From positions 1,674,001 to 1,738,000 of the forward strand of contig NZ_AP027922.1 of NCBI RefSeq assembly GCF_030296835.1: a stretch of 64,000 bases of DNA, written 5' to 3'. The first letter of the stretch is position 1; each line of letters starts with the position of its first letter. The notes beneath the pieces are model-generated. The model ran no database searches and was not told where the DNA came from. It was given only the letters and a program-made list of their open reading frames with translations. The position numbers and the translations under genes were made by a program. Positions 63,174-64,000 of this stretch are shown here, in pieces. This stretch comes from Pseudoalteromonas sp. MM1 (GTDB lineage: Bacteria; Pseudomonadota; Gammaproteobacteria; Enterobacterales; Alteromonadaceae).

Positions 63174-64000
63174 GCCAAGTAACAGCAATTAATCAGCAAT
63201 CAATAACCGATCTAGACTTTTTAAATGATGTATTACATGGACTAGCTCAACAGCAAAAGTCGCTGCCATGTAAGTATTTCTATGATGATAAAGGGGCGGC
63301 CTTATTTGAGCAAATAACTTCATTGCAAGAGTACTATGTTACCCGCACTGAACTTTCCATATTAGAAGATTACTCAAAAGCGATTGCTAGTAGACTGCCC
63401 GAGAACCTATCAATTATTGAGCCTGGCTGTGGCTCGGGTAAAAAGGTCGCGTATTTACTCGCCCATATGAGCAATGTAAAAACCTTTGTTCCTTTTGAAA
63501 TATCATCAGAAATGCTTAATTATTCGCTAGCGCATTTATCACCGTTATTTCCGGAGCTAGCAATTACGCCATTGCTAGGCGATTTTACCCATAGTCAAAT
63601 GGTTAAGAAGTTAACAAAAGACACCGCCTTAGATAGCCAAACAAATTTAGTCTATTTTCCAGGTTCTACACTGGGTAACTTTGCGCCAGTAAAAGCCATT
63701 GAAATAATGAATAATTTTCACCGTTTATGCGGTGTTGATGGCTATGTATTAATAGGTATTGATTTAGTAAAAGAGCGACAAGTGTTACTTGATGCTTACG
63801 ATGATAAAGCTGGCATTACCGCCGCCTTTAATAAAAACTTACTCCAGCGAATAAATAACGAATTAAATGGCACGTTCATTTTAGATAATTTTAAACACGA
63901 ATCTCGATTTAACGAAGTGCATAGCCGCATTGAAATGCATTTAGTGAGCAAATGTAATCAAAGCGTGGTAATTAACAACACGCAAATAGACTTTGCAGCG
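63170..64000 (+). CDS. egtD: Histidine N-alpha-methyltransferase EgtD (partial, right edge)
   Basis: EgtD trimethylates histidine to hercynine with S-adenosylmethionine. The frame is open from AUG 63170 to the window end, 277 codons. It carries KYFYDDKGAALFEQITSLQEYY (about 37-58), a SAM loop EPGCGSGKK (relatives usually have ELGSGSSxK), YFPGSTLGNF, IGIDLVKER and AYDDKAGITAAFNKNLLQRIN, all landmarks of EgtD. About 40-50 C-terminal residues should lie outside. It is translationally coupled to egtB. Confidence 0.9.
   Translation, partial: MSQVTAINQQSITDLDFLNDVLHGLAQQQKSLPCKYFYDDKGAALFEQITSLQEYYVTRTELSILEDYSKAIASRLPENLSIIEPGCGSGKKVAYLLAHMSNVKTFVPFEISSEMLNYSLAHLSPLFPELAITPLLGDFTHSQMVKKLTKDTALDSQTNLVYFPGSTLGNFAPVKAIEIMNNFHRLCGVDGYVLIGIDLVKERQVLLDAYDDKAGITAAFNKNLLQRINNELNGTFILDNFKHESRFNEVHSRIEMHLVSKCNQSVVINNTQIDFAA

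Noticed and set aside
1..64000. Mobile element, prophage, CRISPR array, integron or restriction/defence cluster
   Set aside because: No transposase, integrase, phage gene, regular spacer array or defence gene was found; all sizeable genes are core or metabolic.

Overview
The window reads as a chromosomal segment of a marine gammaproteobacterium of the Alteromonadales, most probably Pseudoalteromonas. This rests on its low G+C, several UUG start codons, the closeness of the housekeeping proteins to their E. coli counterparts, and recognisable gammaproteobacterial gene orders (thrS-infC-rpmI-rplT; ubiG/gyrA next to nrdAB-yfaE; serC-aroA-cmk-rpsA-ihfB-lapA-lapB-pyrF). The genus is inferred from memory of protein similarity, not from a search. 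I see no IS element, prophage, CRISPR array or integron.

Layout. 1-3.5 kb: the end of lolE, a yehS-type gene, an acyl-CoA synthetase and a DUF3010 gene. 3.5-7.3 kb: the translation operon thrS-infC-rpmI-rplT, with a long thrS leader, an AUU start in infC and a 211-nt infC-rpmI leader. 7.3-14.4 kb: M14 peptidase plus metallo-hydrolase, an Lrp/AsnC regulator, a SulP transporter and a LytS/LytTR two-component pair. 14.6-23.8 kb: divergent pyruvate kinase and 6-phosphogluconate dehydrogenase around a perfect palindrome, then asparaginase I, SppA, FadH and DoxX. 24-32.6 kb: a nitroreductase, small membrane proteins, tRNA-Ser(UGA), FklB, a His-rich TonB-dependent receptor behind Zur-like boxes, and several small or poorly known genes. 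32.6-41 kb: yfaE-nrdB-nrdA, gph-ubiG and gyrA. 41-48.6 kb: the serC-to-pyrF run. 48.7-61.5 kb: a small unknown protein, cvfB with a DEAD-box helicase, trhO, an RND efflux operon, a cNMP/CBS/DUF294 protein with an exonuclease, and a BCCT transporter. 61.8 kb to the end: egtB and the start of egtD (ergothioneine synthesis).

Most genes are ordinary core genes, so the interest lies in the control regions. The thrS leader has two hairpins whose loops carry threonine anticodon triplets (CGU and UGU). nrdA has a promoter overlapped by a tandem NrdR-box pair, a perfect DnaA box upstream, and a second NrdR-like pair over the end of gph. The TonB receptor promoter is bracketed by two Zur-like boxes. 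A 27-bp perfect palindrome of GntR/PdhR type precedes the RND operon. The ansA start codon directly follows the U-tract of a terminator-like hairpin. Three copies of a dispersed intergenic repeat with inverted-repeat ends lie between genes.
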